From positions 44,151-108,150 of the forward strand of contig CAJUAB010000007.1 in assembly GCA_910583845.1 (NCBI GenBank): a DNA stretch of 64,000 nucleotides, written 5' to 3'. The notes under the pieces were generated by a model that saw only the letters and a list, made by a program, of their open reading frames with translations, made no database searches and was not told the DNA's origin. Shown here piece after piece: positions 51,211 to 59,793 of the stretch (its first letter is position 1; each line of letters begins with the position of its first letter). Both the position numbers and the translations under genes were made by a program. The DNA is from an uncultured Acetatifactor sp. (GTDB lineage Bacteria > Bacillota > Clostridia > Lachnospirales > Lachnospiraceae).

Positions 51211-52380
51211 ATGGGTATGAAAGAGACTGTATTACAGAAATTTGCGGAAATATACGGAGATACGGAGGGGGCGCAGGTCTATTTCGCGCCGGGCCGGGTG
51301 AATATGATCGGAGAGCATACGGACTATAACGGCGGTCATGTGTTTCCCTGCGCCCTTACCATCGGTACCTATGGGGTGGCCAGAAAGAGGCAGGATCGGA
51401 AACTGCGTTTCTACTCCATGAATTTTGAGAAGCTGGGAGTGCTGGAGTCCTCCCTGGATGAGTTAAGCCCCGATCCTAAGGCGGACTGGACCAATTATCC
51501 CAAGGGGGTGATCTGGGCCTTTGGGGAGAAGGGAATGGAAGCTCCTGCCGGGCTGGATATTCTGCTTTGCGGTAATATTCCCAACGGCTCCGGCCTTTCC
51601 TCCTCCGCTTCCGTGGAGGTGCTCACCGGCTTTATTCTGCGGGATCTCTTTGGCTTTGAAGTATCCAATCAGGATCTGGCGCTTATCGGCCAGTACTCGG
51701 AGAATCGCTTTAACGGGGTCAACTGTGGCATTATGGACCAGTTTGCCATCGCTATGGGCAGGAAGGACCATGCCATTTTTCTGGATACGGCGGATCTGTC
51801 CTTTGAATATGCGCCTATCAGACTGGAGAATGCCAAGATCGTGATCGCCTGCAGCAACAAAAAGCGGGGACTGGGTGATTCCAAGTACAATGAGCGGCGG
51901 GACGAATGCGAGACCGCTTTGACGGAGCTTCGGAAAGAGTGTGAGATCAAATCCCTGGGGGAGCTGACCGAGGAGGAGTTTGAGAAGCACAAGGGCTGTA
52001 TAGAGAACGAGGTGCGCAGAAGAAGGGCAAAACACGCGGTATATGAGAACCAACGTACCATCCGGGCCGTGGGAGCCCTGAAGGACAATGACGTGGCGGC
52101 ATTCGGACAGCTTATGAACGCGTCCCATGTGTCTCTGCGGGATGATTATGAAGTGACGGGCATCGAACTGGATACCCTGGTGGAAGAGGCCTGGAAGGTG
52201 GAGGGAGTGATCGGTTCCCGCATGACCGGCGCGGGCTTCGGAGGCTGTACCGTGAGCATTGTGAAAGACGAAGCCATCGACGATTTCATTGCAAGGGTAG
52301 GGAATGCGTACCTTGAGAGGATCGGCTATAGCGCAGATTTTTATGTGGTGGAAATCGGGGACGGCCCCTGTAAGCTGTAA
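51211..52380 (+). CDS. galK: Galactokinase
   Basis: A 389-residue GHMP kinase. The galactokinase signature GRVNMIGEHTDYNGGHVFP, the ATP loop GNIPNGSGLSSSAS and the C-terminal GAGFGGCTVS are all present. It phosphorylates galactose at C1, the entry to the Leloir pathway. ATG 51211 sits four bases after GGAGGG; ATG 51217 is an alternative, with better spacing. galT and galE are not in the window. Confidence 0.96.
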   Translation: MGMKETVLQKFAEIYGDTEGAQVYFAPGRVNMIGEHTDYNGGHVFPCALTIGTYGVARKRQDRKLRFYSMNFEKLGVLESSLDELSPDPKADWTNYPKGVIWAFGEKGMEAPAGLDILLCGNIPNGSGLSSSASVEVLTGFILRDLFGFEVSNQDLALIGQYSENRFNGVNCGIMDQFAIAMGRKDHAIFLDTADLSFEYAPIRLENAKIVIACSNKKRGLGDSKYNERRDECETALTELRKECEIKSLGELTEEEFEKHKGCIENEVRRRRAKHAVYENQRTIRAVGALKDNDVAAFGQLMNASHVSLRDDYEVTGIELDTLVEEAWKVEGVIGSRMTGAGFGGCTVSIVKDEAIDDFIARVGNAYLERIGYSADFYVVEIGDGPCKL

Positions 52381-52517
52381 GAGGATTTTCACAGTTCAGG
52401 GCTGTATTCAACAGGCTTTCAACCTGGCCCTGACCAGGTATTCCATGGTAAATTCCGGGCTGTCGGCCCTATGAAAGGGGCGGCAAAAACCGGGTGGGGC
52501 GAGAGGAATGAAAAACC

Positions 52518-53360
52518 ATGCGAGTTGCGGTAATCAGCGATATACACAGTAATTATAAGGCGCTGGAGGCATTTTTATCCTATATGGAGGAACATCCGGC
52601 GGATGCCGTGATCTGCCTGGGGGACTATGTGACGGACGGCCCGTACCCGGAGAGAACGCTGTCCCTGCTCCATGAGATGGAAGAAAACCATCCCTGCTTT
52701 CTGATCCGGGGAAACCGGGAGGAATATCTGCTGGAAAACCGGAAACAGGATCAGGGATGGCACATCTGCTCTGCCAGCGGGGCGCTGTACTACACGTATC
52801 AGCGTCTGACGCAGGCGGATCTGGACTGGATGGAATCCATGCCCTCAGAAAGAAAGCTGCGGCTGGAGAATTGCCCGGAACTGACCGTCTGCCATGGGGC
52901 GCCGGGGATGATCAGGGGAAATTTCACCCTTGAGCGGGTGTTGCAGAGACAGGTTCTGGAGCGGCTGGAGACCGGCTACCTGCTGGGCGGCCACAGCCAT
53001 TATCAGGAAATCTGCAAAATGCACGGCAAGGTATATCTGAACCCCGGTTCCCTGGGAATGGCCATAGACGAGCAGGGGCGTCACGCCCAGTTCGCCATGA
53101 TGGAGGGCGACTCCCGGGGATGGGAGATGGAACCGATTACGATGGACTATGACGTGGAAGGGTATCTGCGGGATTTCCGGGAGAGCGGCATTGAGGAATA
53201 CGGCCTGTATCTGACCAGAGCGATGGAAAAGACATTGGTGACCGGACATAATTATTTTTACGATCTGGTATGTGCGGTGTCCGGGATGAGTCACGGGGCG
53301 CCGCAGGACGTTGAAGAGGATGTGTGGCGGCGGGCGGCGCAAAGAATGGGGCTTTGTTGA
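52518..53360 (+). CDS. Metallophosphoesterase
   Basis: A 280-residue protein with the calcineurin-like phosphoesterase motifs in order: ISDIHSN, GDYVTDGPYPE, RGNREE, CHGAPG and LLGGHSHYQE, with NPGSLG. These motifs bind two metal ions. The YfcE/MJ0936-like group hydrolyses phosphodiesters; the physiological substrate is unknown. It is followed convergently by the minus-strand gene at 53424. Confidence 0.88.
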   Translation: MRVAVISDIHSNYKALEAFLSYMEEHPADAVICLGDYVTDGPYPERTLSLLHEMEENHPCFLIRGNREEYLLENRKQDQGWHICSASGALYYTYQRLTQADLDWMESMPSERKLRLENCPELTVCHGAPGMIRGNFTLERVLQRQVLERLETGYLLGGHSHYQEICKMHGKVYLNPGSLGMAIDEQGRHAQFAMMEGDSRGWEMEPITMDYDVEGYLRDFRESGIEEYGLYLTRAMEKTLVTGHNYFYDLVCAVSGMSHGAPQDVEEDVWRRAAQRMGLC

Positions 53361-53423
53361 GGTATACAAGCTCTGATCGGAGCATATATTTATAACATAC
53401 GGGCATGACTCGGCCCCCGACGT

Positions 53424-54062
53424 CTACGGTTCGGAGCGGGACGGGGCAAGATACGGATAGTTTTCCCGCAAAGTGCGCGCAATGGTCTTGCCGGAGGGGG
53501 AAACCAGAGACAGGGCGGCGTTGTACAGCGCCGCTATTTTTTCCTGCTCGCCGGACTGATCATAGAGAGAAGCCAGCAGACGGTAGGAAGTGCCTGCGTC
53601 ACTGTGAATGGCAAGCACGGCATATTCCAGCACCTGCCGCGCCTCGGCCGCGTATCCGCCGCCGTGCAGCGCTTCCGCCCATTTTTGCAGAGTCTGGGCC
53701 AGCAGGGTAAAGCTCTGGTCATACTGGGACAGGACCGTGATATTGGCCGTGCCATAGGTCAGTTTCAGATCCGTGTTGGTATAACCTGCCAGATTTACAA
53801 TTTTTTCATGGGAGAGGGAATGTAGCATATCCAGGCAGTCCCGGACAACCGGATCTCCGGCCATGACGGCGGTGGGGAGCTCTTCCAGGGGGATGGTCAC
53901 ATAGTCCAAGTCATCCAGGGGTTTGCGGCGGACCTGATTGGCCCGCTCCTCCCGCTCCCAGAACTGCTCCCGCTGTTTTTTTTCGGAGCGGTTATGGCGC
54001 TTGATGGTCATGGAAAGTATGCTGGTAAAGATGATAAAGGTTGCAAAAAAAGTCAAATTCAT
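53424..54062 (-). CDS. Membrane-anchored protein of unknown function, TPR-like
   Basis: A 212-residue protein with an N-terminal membrane segment (FFATFIIFTSILSMT), a basic/charged juxtamembrane region and a C-terminal helical part with TPR-like spacing (ARQVLEYAVLAIHSDAGTSYRLLASLYDQSGEQEKIAALYNAAL). The soluble part is probably cytoplasmic. No enzymatic motif is visible. It is divergent from the small membrane peptide gene at 54116. Confidence 0.75.
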   Translation of the reverse strand: MNLTFFATFIIFTSILSMTIKRHNRSEKKQREQFWEREERANQVRRKPLDDLDYVTIPLEELPTAVMAGDPVVRDCLDMLHSLSHEKIVNLAGYTNTDLKLTYGTANITVLSQYDQSFTLLAQTLQKWAEALHGGGYAAEARQVLEYAVLAIHSDAGTSYRLLASLYDQSGEQEKIAALYNAALSLVSPSGKTIARTLRENYPYLAPSRSEP

Positions 54063-54115
54063 TTATAATATCCTTTCAGAGTTGATATGGATCTGAAGCA
54101 AGGAGGGTTGATCCC

Positions 54116-54220
54116 ATGATGAATTTTCACAATAAAAAGACAAAGAGGATCGTGTCTGCCGTTATAGTCATCCTGATTGTGCTGGCTATGATCATTCCTA
54201 CATTAGCATATCTAATCTGA
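54116..54220 (+). CDS. 34-residue membrane peptide
   Basis: The frame encodes 34 residues: a basic start (MMNFHNKKTKRIVS) and a single hydrophobic helix ending PTLAYLI. A perfect AGGAGGG (54101-54107) lies eight bases before ATG, unlike random short frames nearby. It is probably a single-pass or leader-like peptide. The VanW gene follows. Function is unknown. Confidence 0.7.
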   Translation: MMNFHNKKTKRIVSAVIVILIVLAMIIPTLAYLI

Positions 54221-54257
54221 TTTTTCAATGGTTTATCGGGAAAGGCTGGTAGTTGAT

Positions 54258-55748
54258 ATGGGAAAATGGGTAAGGCATTGTGGCCTGATGTTGTTGGCGC
54301 TGGTTCTGGTGTGCGGTGTTAATCTGCCTGTCCGGGCCGCGGGCGAGGCCACCCTGAAGGAGGGTGTGCTGATTCAGGGGATGGATCTGAGCGGCATGAA
54401 TAAGCAGGAGGCCTCCCGGGCGGTGGAGCAGTACATCGAGGATCATCTGCGGCCTGTGCAGGTGACTTTGCAGACCTCCGGCAATACGGATGTACAGGTG
54501 ACGGCGGGGGATCTGGGAATCCGCTGGAGCAACCCGGAGATTCTGGACGAGGCGCTGTCCATCGGCACGGAGGGGAATGTGATCGCCCGCTACAAGGTGC
54601 TTAAGGATCTGAAGCGTGAGCCGGTTAATTATGAGCTTGCCTTTGAATTTGACATCAATGCCATCAATCAGGTGCTTACAGAGCAGTGCAGTCTTTATGA
54701 CCAGCCGGTCGTCAATGCCGTCCTGAAACGGGAGAACGGCGTATTTTCGGTGGTGGAAGGCCAGGTGGGGTATCGGCTGGATGTGGAGACATCCATTGAT
54801 GTGATCTATGAATATATGACGCTGGAATGGGATCTGCAGCCCTGTGTCATCAAGCTGGATGTGATCGTGGAACAGCCTCTGGGATCTGCTGAGGAGCTGG
54901 CAAAAGTGACGGATCTGCTGGGGAGCTTTACCACATCGTTCTCGTCATCGGGAGCGGACAGGAGCGCGAATGTGTCCAACGGATGCAGGCTGATTGACGG
55001 CTCCACCCTGTATCCCGGGCAGGAGTTTTCCACCTATGAGGCGGTGGCGCCCTTTACCCAGCAGAACGGCTATTACATGGCGGGCTCCTATCTGAACGGC
55101 AAGGTGGTTGACAGCCTGGGGGGCGGCATCTGCCAGGTGTCCACCACCCTGTACAACGCGGTTCTGCGGGCGGAGCTGGAGGTGACCCAGCGGTATAATC
55201 ATTCCATGATCGTGACTTATGTGGACCCTTCGGCGGATGCGGCCATCGCGGAATCCTCCGGCAAGGATTTCCGCTTTGTGAACAATCTGGATGTTCCCAT
55301 CTATATTGAAGGCATTATTGAAGGGAAGAGGATAACCTTTAATATCTACGGACAGGAGACCCGCAGCAGCGACCGGAAGGTCACCTATGAGAGCAAGGTG
55401 CTGGAGGTGATCAATCCCCCGGGAGAGATTCTGTACGCGGAGGCGTCACAGCCCATCGGCTATCTGGTAAAGGGCGACAGCGCCCATATCGGCTACAGGG
55501 CACAGCTCTGGAAGGTGGTTACGGAGAATGGCGTGGAAGTGGAGCGCAGCCAGGTGAACAGCAGCTCCTATAAAATGGTTCCCAGCAGCTATCATGTGGG
55601 CGTGGCCACGGCGGACCCCAACGCTTACACGGCCATTATTGACGCGATTAACAGCGGCAGCGTGGCTAATGTGCGCACGGTGATCGCCATTGTGGCCCAG
55701 CAGCAGGCAGCGGCGATGGCTGCCGCGGCGGCCTCCGCCGTACAATAG
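54258..55748 (+). CDS. VanW family exported protein
   Basis: A 496-residue secreted protein. The signal peptide ends near residue 28 (VNLPVRAAGEA). It is followed by a peptidoglycan-binding-type (PG_binding_4/YoaR-like) region around 30-210 and the VanW domain (about 230-360) with FSTYEAVAPFTQQNGYY, SLGGGICQVSTTLYNAVLRA and NHSMIVTYV. The C-terminus has a G5-like beta domain and an Ala-rich tail. VanW proteins are wall-associated; some are co-located with glycopeptide resistance genes, but no such cluster is here. ATG 54258 is preferred over ATG 54228. Confidence 0.85.
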   Translation: MGKWVRHCGLMLLALVLVCGVNLPVRAAGEATLKEGVLIQGMDLSGMNKQEASRAVEQYIEDHLRPVQVTLQTSGNTDVQVTAGDLGIRWSNPEILDEALSIGTEGNVIARYKVLKDLKREPVNYELAFEFDINAINQVLTEQCSLYDQPVVNAVLKRENGVFSVVEGQVGYRLDVETSIDVIYEYMTLEWDLQPCVIKLDVIVEQPLGSAEELAKVTDLLGSFTTSFSSSGADRSANVSNGCRLIDGSTLYPGQEFSTYEAVAPFTQQNGYYMAGSYLNGKVVDSLGGGICQVSTTLYNAVLRAELEVTQRYNHSMIVTYVDPSADAAIAESSGKDFRFVNNLDVPIYIEGIIEGKRITFNIYGQETRSSDRKVTYESKVLEVINPPGEILYAEASQPIGYLVKGDSAHIGYRAQLWKVVTENGVEVERSQVNSSSYKMVPSSYHVGVATADPNAYTAIIDAINSGSVANVRTVIAIVAQQQAAAMAAAAASAVQ

Positions 55749-55779
55749 GGGAAACGATGTCATAAGAGGGCGGCACAGG

Positions 55780-56766
55780 ATGAGACCAGGGAAAATATCG
55801 GACAGCGTATTGAAACGTTCCGTATTGAAGCAGATCAGGACCAGGACACAGGAAGTGATAAACGGCGCAGGAATAGGGGAGGACTGCGCCATTTTTGCGC
55901 CGTCCCGGGGCTATGCCAGCGCTGTCTCACAGGCCGCGGTCCCGCGGGAGGAGGATCTGATCAGAGCGCTGGTTAAGTGCGCCAACAATGTGGCTTGCGC
56001 GGGAGCCCGTCCCGTGGCTTTTATGCTCACATTACTGCTGCCCGGGGAGACGGAGGAACAGCTGCTCCGGCAATTGATGACAGCGGCGGAAAACACCTGC
56101 GGCCTGCTGGAAATGCAGATTGCGGGAGGGCACACCACTGTGAGCCGTCATGTGGACTGTCCTGTGGCCTGTGTCACCGCATACGGGATTCCCGTACAGG
56201 AGGAGCTTCCCCTGGTCACCACCCGGGGAGCGGTTCCCGGGCAGGATATTGTGCTGACCAAATGGATCGGCCTGGAGGGCACGGCCATACTGGCCCGGCA
56301 TTACAGGGAGGGGCTGCGGGAGCGCTATCCGGCTCATCTGGTGGAGGAGGCGGCGGGATTTGACCGGTATCTGTCCATTATCCCGGAGGCCGCCTCCGCG
56401 GCGAAGTCCGGCGTCCGGGTCATGCATGACGCCTCGGAAGGCGGCATACTGGCCTCTCTCTGGGAACTGGCAGAGAGTTCGGGTGTCGGACTGACCATAG
56501 ATTTACGAAAGATTCCCATCCGCCAGGAGACGGTGGAGGTGTGCGAATTCTGCGGAGTGAATCCCTATACGCTGGCGTCCTCCGGCTGTCTGGTGCTGAC
56601 GGCGGACCGGGGGGAGGAACTGGTGAAGAGGCTGGACCGGGAGGGAATCCCGGCGGTTGTCATAGGAGGCATAACGGACAGCCATGACAGGCTGATCTAC
56701 AATGCGGAAGAAAAGCGCTACCTGGATAAACCCGTACAGGATGAGATACATAGATTGGGATTGTAG
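55780..56766 (+). CDS. AIR synthase-related protein (PurM/HypE/SelD superfamily)
   Basis: A 328-residue protein with the two-domain ATP-binding fold of the PurM/HypE superfamily: GIGEDCAIFAP, the AVPREEDLIRALVKCANNVACAGARPVAFML segment, IAGGHTTVS and MHDASEGGILASLWE. Members phosphorylate or amidate substrates such as hydrogenase maturation factors or thiamine phosphate; this one is not clearly PurM, HypE, ThiL or SelD. Short spacing to the VanW gene (31 bp) suggests co-transcription. A hairpin repeat follows. Confidence 0.8.
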   Translation: MRPGKISDSVLKRSVLKQIRTRTQEVINGAGIGEDCAIFAPSRGYASAVSQAAVPREEDLIRALVKCANNVACAGARPVAFMLTLLLPGETEEQLLRQLMTAAENTCGLLEMQIAGGHTTVSRHVDCPVACVTAYGIPVQEELPLVTTRGAVPGQDIVLTKWIGLEGTAILARHYREGLRERYPAHLVEEAAGFDRYLSIIPEAASAAKSGVRVMHDASEGGILASLWELAESSGVGLTIDLRKIPIRQETVEVCEFCGVNPYTLASSGCLVLTADRGEELVKRLDREGIPAVVIGGITDSHDRLIYNAEEKRYLDKPVQDEIHRLGL

Positions 56767-56777
56767 CAGTGTGGGCG

Positions 56778-57041
56778 AGAGCCATCGCGCAGCGATTCAC
56801 AAGGCAGAGTCGCGAAGACGCCCGAGAGGAATATTCATGAGTGTACTGCCGAATGAATGTTCCTCTCATGGAGGGGCGTCGAAGGGACGATGCCCTTCAG
56901 AGCCATCGCGCAGCGATTCACAAGGCAGAGTCGCGAAGACGCCCGAGAGGAATATTCATGAGTGTACTGCCGAATGAATGTTCCTCTCATGGAGGGGCGT
57001 CGAAGGGACGATGCCCTTTAGAGCCATCGCGCAGCGATTCA
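56778..57041. repeat. 121-bp tandem repeat with long hairpins, 2.2 copies
   Basis: Two full copies (56778-56898 and 56899-57019) are nearly identical and a 22-bp partial copy follows to 57041. Each full unit contains a 15-bp stem around a 14-base loop (GAGAGGAA / TTCCTCTC plus ATTCAT / ATGAAT; in unit 1, 56824-56838 with 56853-56867). This sits inside an outer GACGCC / GGCGTC stem (56817-56822, 56875-56880) and beside a small ATCGC-GCA-GCGAT hairpin at the unit start. The partial copy ends just before the lrp ribosome binding site. There are no spacers, so it is not CRISPR. Confidence 0.9.
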
Positions 57042-57055
57042 ATTAGGAGGATATC

Positions 57056-57538
57056 ATGAGAGAGGAATTGTTAGCAGTTATCGAGAAAAACAGCCGTATA
57101 GATTTAAAGGAACTGGCCGTGATACTGGGCGTCCGGGAAGTGGATGTGGTAAACGAACTGGAAGCCATGGAGAAGGAGGGCATCATCTGCGGATATCATA
57201 CGCTGGTGAACTGGGAAAAGACCTCCAACGAGAAGGTCACGGCCCTGATCGAGGTGCGGGTGACACCTCAGAGAGGCCAGGGCTTTGACAGCGTGGCGGA
57301 GCGGATCTACCGCTATCCGGAGGTGAGAAGCGTGTATCTGATCTCAGGAGGATTTGATCTGATGGTGATTCTGGAGGGAAAAACCCTGCGGGAGGTGTCG
57401 AGCTTTGTGTCCGATAAACTCTCCACCCTGGACCGGGTCCTGAGCACATCGACCCATTTTATCCTGAAAAAGTATAAGGACCACGGGACTATTTTCGTAC
57501 AGAAAGCAGAAGACGAAAGGGAGATGATTACGCCATGA
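57056..57538 (+). CDS. Lrp/AsnC family transcriptional regulator
   Basis: A 160-residue regulator. The N-terminal winged helix-turn-helix is LKELAVILGVREVDVVNELEAMEKEGII and the C-terminal RAM ligand-binding domain spans about 65-140 (ALIEVRVTPQRGQGF, SVYLISGGFDLMVIL). Such proteins sense amino acids. Its stop overlaps the start of the aminotransferase (ATGA), so they are translationally coupled and the regulator probably controls, or responds to, that enzyme's amino acid. AGGAGG precedes the start. Confidence 0.93.
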   Translation: MREELLAVIEKNSRIDLKELAVILGVREVDVVNELEAMEKEGIICGYHTLVNWEKTSNEKVTALIEVRVTPQRGQGFDSVAERIYRYPEVRSVYLISGGFDLMVILEGKTLREVSSFVSDKLSTLDRVLSTSTHFILKKYKDHGTIFVQKAEDEREMITP

Positions 57539-58701
57539 GAAATCCATTGTCAGATCAGGTGGTTGCATTGAAGCCCTCTGGTATCAGAAAATTTTTCGAT
57601 ATTGTCAGTGAGATGAAAGACGCGATCTCACTGGGCGTGGGTGAACCGGATTTTGATACACCCTGGCACATCAGAGACGAGGGGATCTATGCCCTGGAGC
57701 GGGGCAGGACATTTTATACCTCCAACGCGGGTCTGAAGGAACTGCGCCAGGAGGTGTGCAATTACATAAAGAGAAAGCAGGGAATCGAATATGCCTGGGA
57801 CAGGGAAGTGGTCATTACCGTAGGCGGCTCCGAGGCCATTGATATCGGCCTGCGGGCCATGGTCAATCCCGGAGACGAGGTAATCATTCCCCAGCCCAGC
57901 TATGTGTCCTACGAGCCCTGCGCCATCCTGGCGGGGGCCAAGCCGGTGATCCTGGATCTGAAAGCGGAAAACGAGTTCCGCCTCACGGCCCGCGAACTGG
58001 AGGAGGCCATCACAGAAAAGACCAAGGTGCTCATTCTGCCCTTCCCCAACAACCCCACAGGGGCGATTATGGAGCAAAAGGACTTGGAGGCCATAGCGGA
58101 GGTGATTATCCGGCATGACATATATGTCATGTCAGATGAGATATACAGTGAACTGACTTATAAGGAAAAACATGTGTCCATCGCGTCTCTGCCGGGTATG
58201 CAGGAGAGAACCATCCTGATCAACGGTTTTTCCAAGGCATATGCCATGACCGGCTGGAGGCTGGGCTATGCCTGCGGACCTCACGCCATCATAGAACAGA
58301 TGACCAAAATCCATCAGTTTGCCATTATGTGTGCTCCCACCACCAGCCAGTACGCCGCTGTGGAAGCGCTGAAAAACGGGGACGCGGACGTGGAGGAGAT
58401 GAAGATTTCCTACAACCAGCGCAGGCGTTTTCTGCTCAATGCCTTCCAGGAGATGGGACTGTCGTGCTTTGAGCCCTATGGCGCGTTCTATGTGTTTCCG
58501 TGCATCAAGGAGTTCGGCATGACCAGCGAGGAGTTTGCCAATGCTTTTCTGGAGGCGGAGAAGGTGGCCGCTGTGCCCGGAACGGCTTTTGGGGACAGCG
58601 GGGAGGGATTTCTGAGAATTTCCTATGCCTATTCTCTGGACACTCTGAGGGAGGCCATGACAAGGCTGAGCCGCTTTATCACGAAACTGCGGGAGAGCTG
58701 A
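57535..58701 (+). CDS. PLP-dependent class I/II aminotransferase
   Basis: A 388-residue fold-type I aminotransferase. The pyridoxal Lys is in INGFSKAYAMTGWRLGY, and other motifs are SLGVGEPDFDTP, PQPSYVSYEP and PFPNNPTGAI, with the C-terminal Arg region ISYAYSLDTLREAMTRL. The PatA/AspC-like family acts on aromatic, aspartate or branched-chain amino acids; the exact substrate cannot be read. It overlaps the preceding Lrp gene by four bases. Confidence 0.93.
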   Translation: MRNPLSDQVVALKPSGIRKFFDIVSEMKDAISLGVGEPDFDTPWHIRDEGIYALERGRTFYTSNAGLKELRQEVCNYIKRKQGIEYAWDREVVITVGGSEAIDIGLRAMVNPGDEVIIPQPSYVSYEPCAILAGAKPVILDLKAENEFRLTARELEEAITEKTKVLILPFPNNPTGAIMEQKDLEAIAEVIIRHDIYVMSDEIYSELTYKEKHVSIASLPGMQERTILINGFSKAYAMTGWRLGYACGPHAIIEQMTKIHQFAIMCAPTTSQYAAVEALKNGDADVEEMKISYNQRRRFLLNAFQEMGLSCFEPYGAFYVFPCIKEFGMTSEEFANAFLEAEKVAAVPGTAFGDSGEGFLRISYAYSLDTLREAMTRLSRFITKLRES

Positions 58702-58729
58702 ATCAGGCATAAGCGAAAAGAGGGTAGAG

Positions 58730-59731
58730 ATGCACATTGTACTGCACCAGCCGGAGATTCCGGCCAATACGGGGAATATCGGGCGCACCTGTGTGGCTAC
58801 AGGCACCAGTCTGCACCTGATCGAGCCCCTGGGCTTTCATCTGGATGAGAAATCCCTTCGCCGCGCAGGCATGGATTATTGGAACAAACTGGATTTGAGC
58901 CGCTACACCAATTTTGACGCCTTCAGGGAGAGGCATCCGGGGGCGAGGATCTGGATGGCCACCACCAAAGCCCGGAGATGTTATACGGAAGTCGCCTATG
59001 AGCCGGACGATTATATTATGTTTGGCAGGGAGAGCGCCGGAATCCCGGAAGAGCTTCTGGTGGAGAACGAGGACTGCTGTATCCGGATTCCCATGCTTCC
59101 GGATATTCGCTCTCTGAATCTCTCCAACGCCGTGGCCATTGTGCTGTATGAGGCCCTGCGGCAGCAGGGGTTTGCGGGTCTGCGGGAACAGGGGGAGCTG
59201 CACCGGTTAAAATGGGTGGAAAAAACAGATTTACAGGGAGATGTAAGGACTGCCGATGCCGCGTATATATCCGCCAGCGCCCTCCTGTCCGGCGATATTA
59301 CGCTGGCGGAGGATGCCAGCATCTGGCATCACGCCACACTGCGGGCGGATGACGGTCCCATCCGCATCGGGCGGGGCAGCAATGTCCAGGATAACGCGGT
59401 GCTGCACATGGACCCCGGCGGTGAAGTGGTGCTGGGGGAATATGTGACTGTGGGCCATGGTGCCATTGTCCACGGATGCAGCGTGGGAGACAATACGCTG
59501 ATCGGCATGGGGGCGATTCTGATGAACCACGCGCGGGTCGGGTGTAACTGCATTATCGGCGCGGGCACATTGGTGACCCAGGGCATGGAGATTCCGGACA
59601 ACAGCCTGGTGATGGGCAGTCCGGGCCGTGTCAGACGCATGGTCACGGAGGAGGAAGTCCGGACAAGCCGGCGGAACGCGGAGCATTATGTGGAGAAAGC
59701 GCGGGCGGCGCAGGCCATGTCGCCGGTTTAG
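58730..59731 (+). CDS. trmL: TrmL-type tRNA 2'-O-methyltransferase fused to a gamma-carbonic-anhydrase-like domain
   Basis: One 333-residue frame. Residues 1-about 165 are a SPOUT methyltransferase of the TrmL family (MHIVLHQPEIPANTGNIGRTC, FGRESAGIPEELL, IPMLPDIRSLNLSNAVAIVLYE). TrmL 2'-O-methylates the wobble base of tRNA-Leu species, normally as a 155-160 residue protein. Residues about 171-333 are a left-handed beta-helix of hexapeptide repeats like gamma-class carbonic anhydrases (YrdA/PaaY group), with candidate zinc ligands H226, H243 and H248 (the last two five residues apart, as in Cam). There is no stop between the halves. The pairing of these functions is not one I recognise. Confidence 0.9.
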   Translation: MHIVLHQPEIPANTGNIGRTCVATGTSLHLIEPLGFHLDEKSLRRAGMDYWNKLDLSRYTNFDAFRERHPGARIWMATTKARRCYTEVAYEPDDYIMFGRESAGIPEELLVENEDCCIRIPMLPDIRSLNLSNAVAIVLYEALRQQGFAGLREQGELHRLKWVEKTDLQGDVRTADAAYISASALLSGDITLAEDASIWHHATLRADDGPIRIGRGSNVQDNAVLHMDPGGEVVLGEYVTVGHGAIVHGCSVGDNTLIGMGAILMNHARVGCNCIIGAGTLVTQGMEIPDNSLVMGSPGRVRRMVTEEEVRTSRRNAEHYVEKARAAQAMSPV

Positions 59732-59793
59732 CAGGGATGGGGCCCTGGCCTGGCCAAAAAGGCAGGGAGCAGTAAAAAACGGGGAGATAAACC

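Noticed and set aside
56778..57041. CRISPR array
   Set aside because: The 121-bp units are contiguous and nearly identical along their whole length, with no spacers.
56702..57059. Short frames through the 121-bp repeat that encode similar peptides
   Set aside because: They exist only because the repeat unit is open in one frame; the bases are better explained by hairpins and there is no ribosome binding site.
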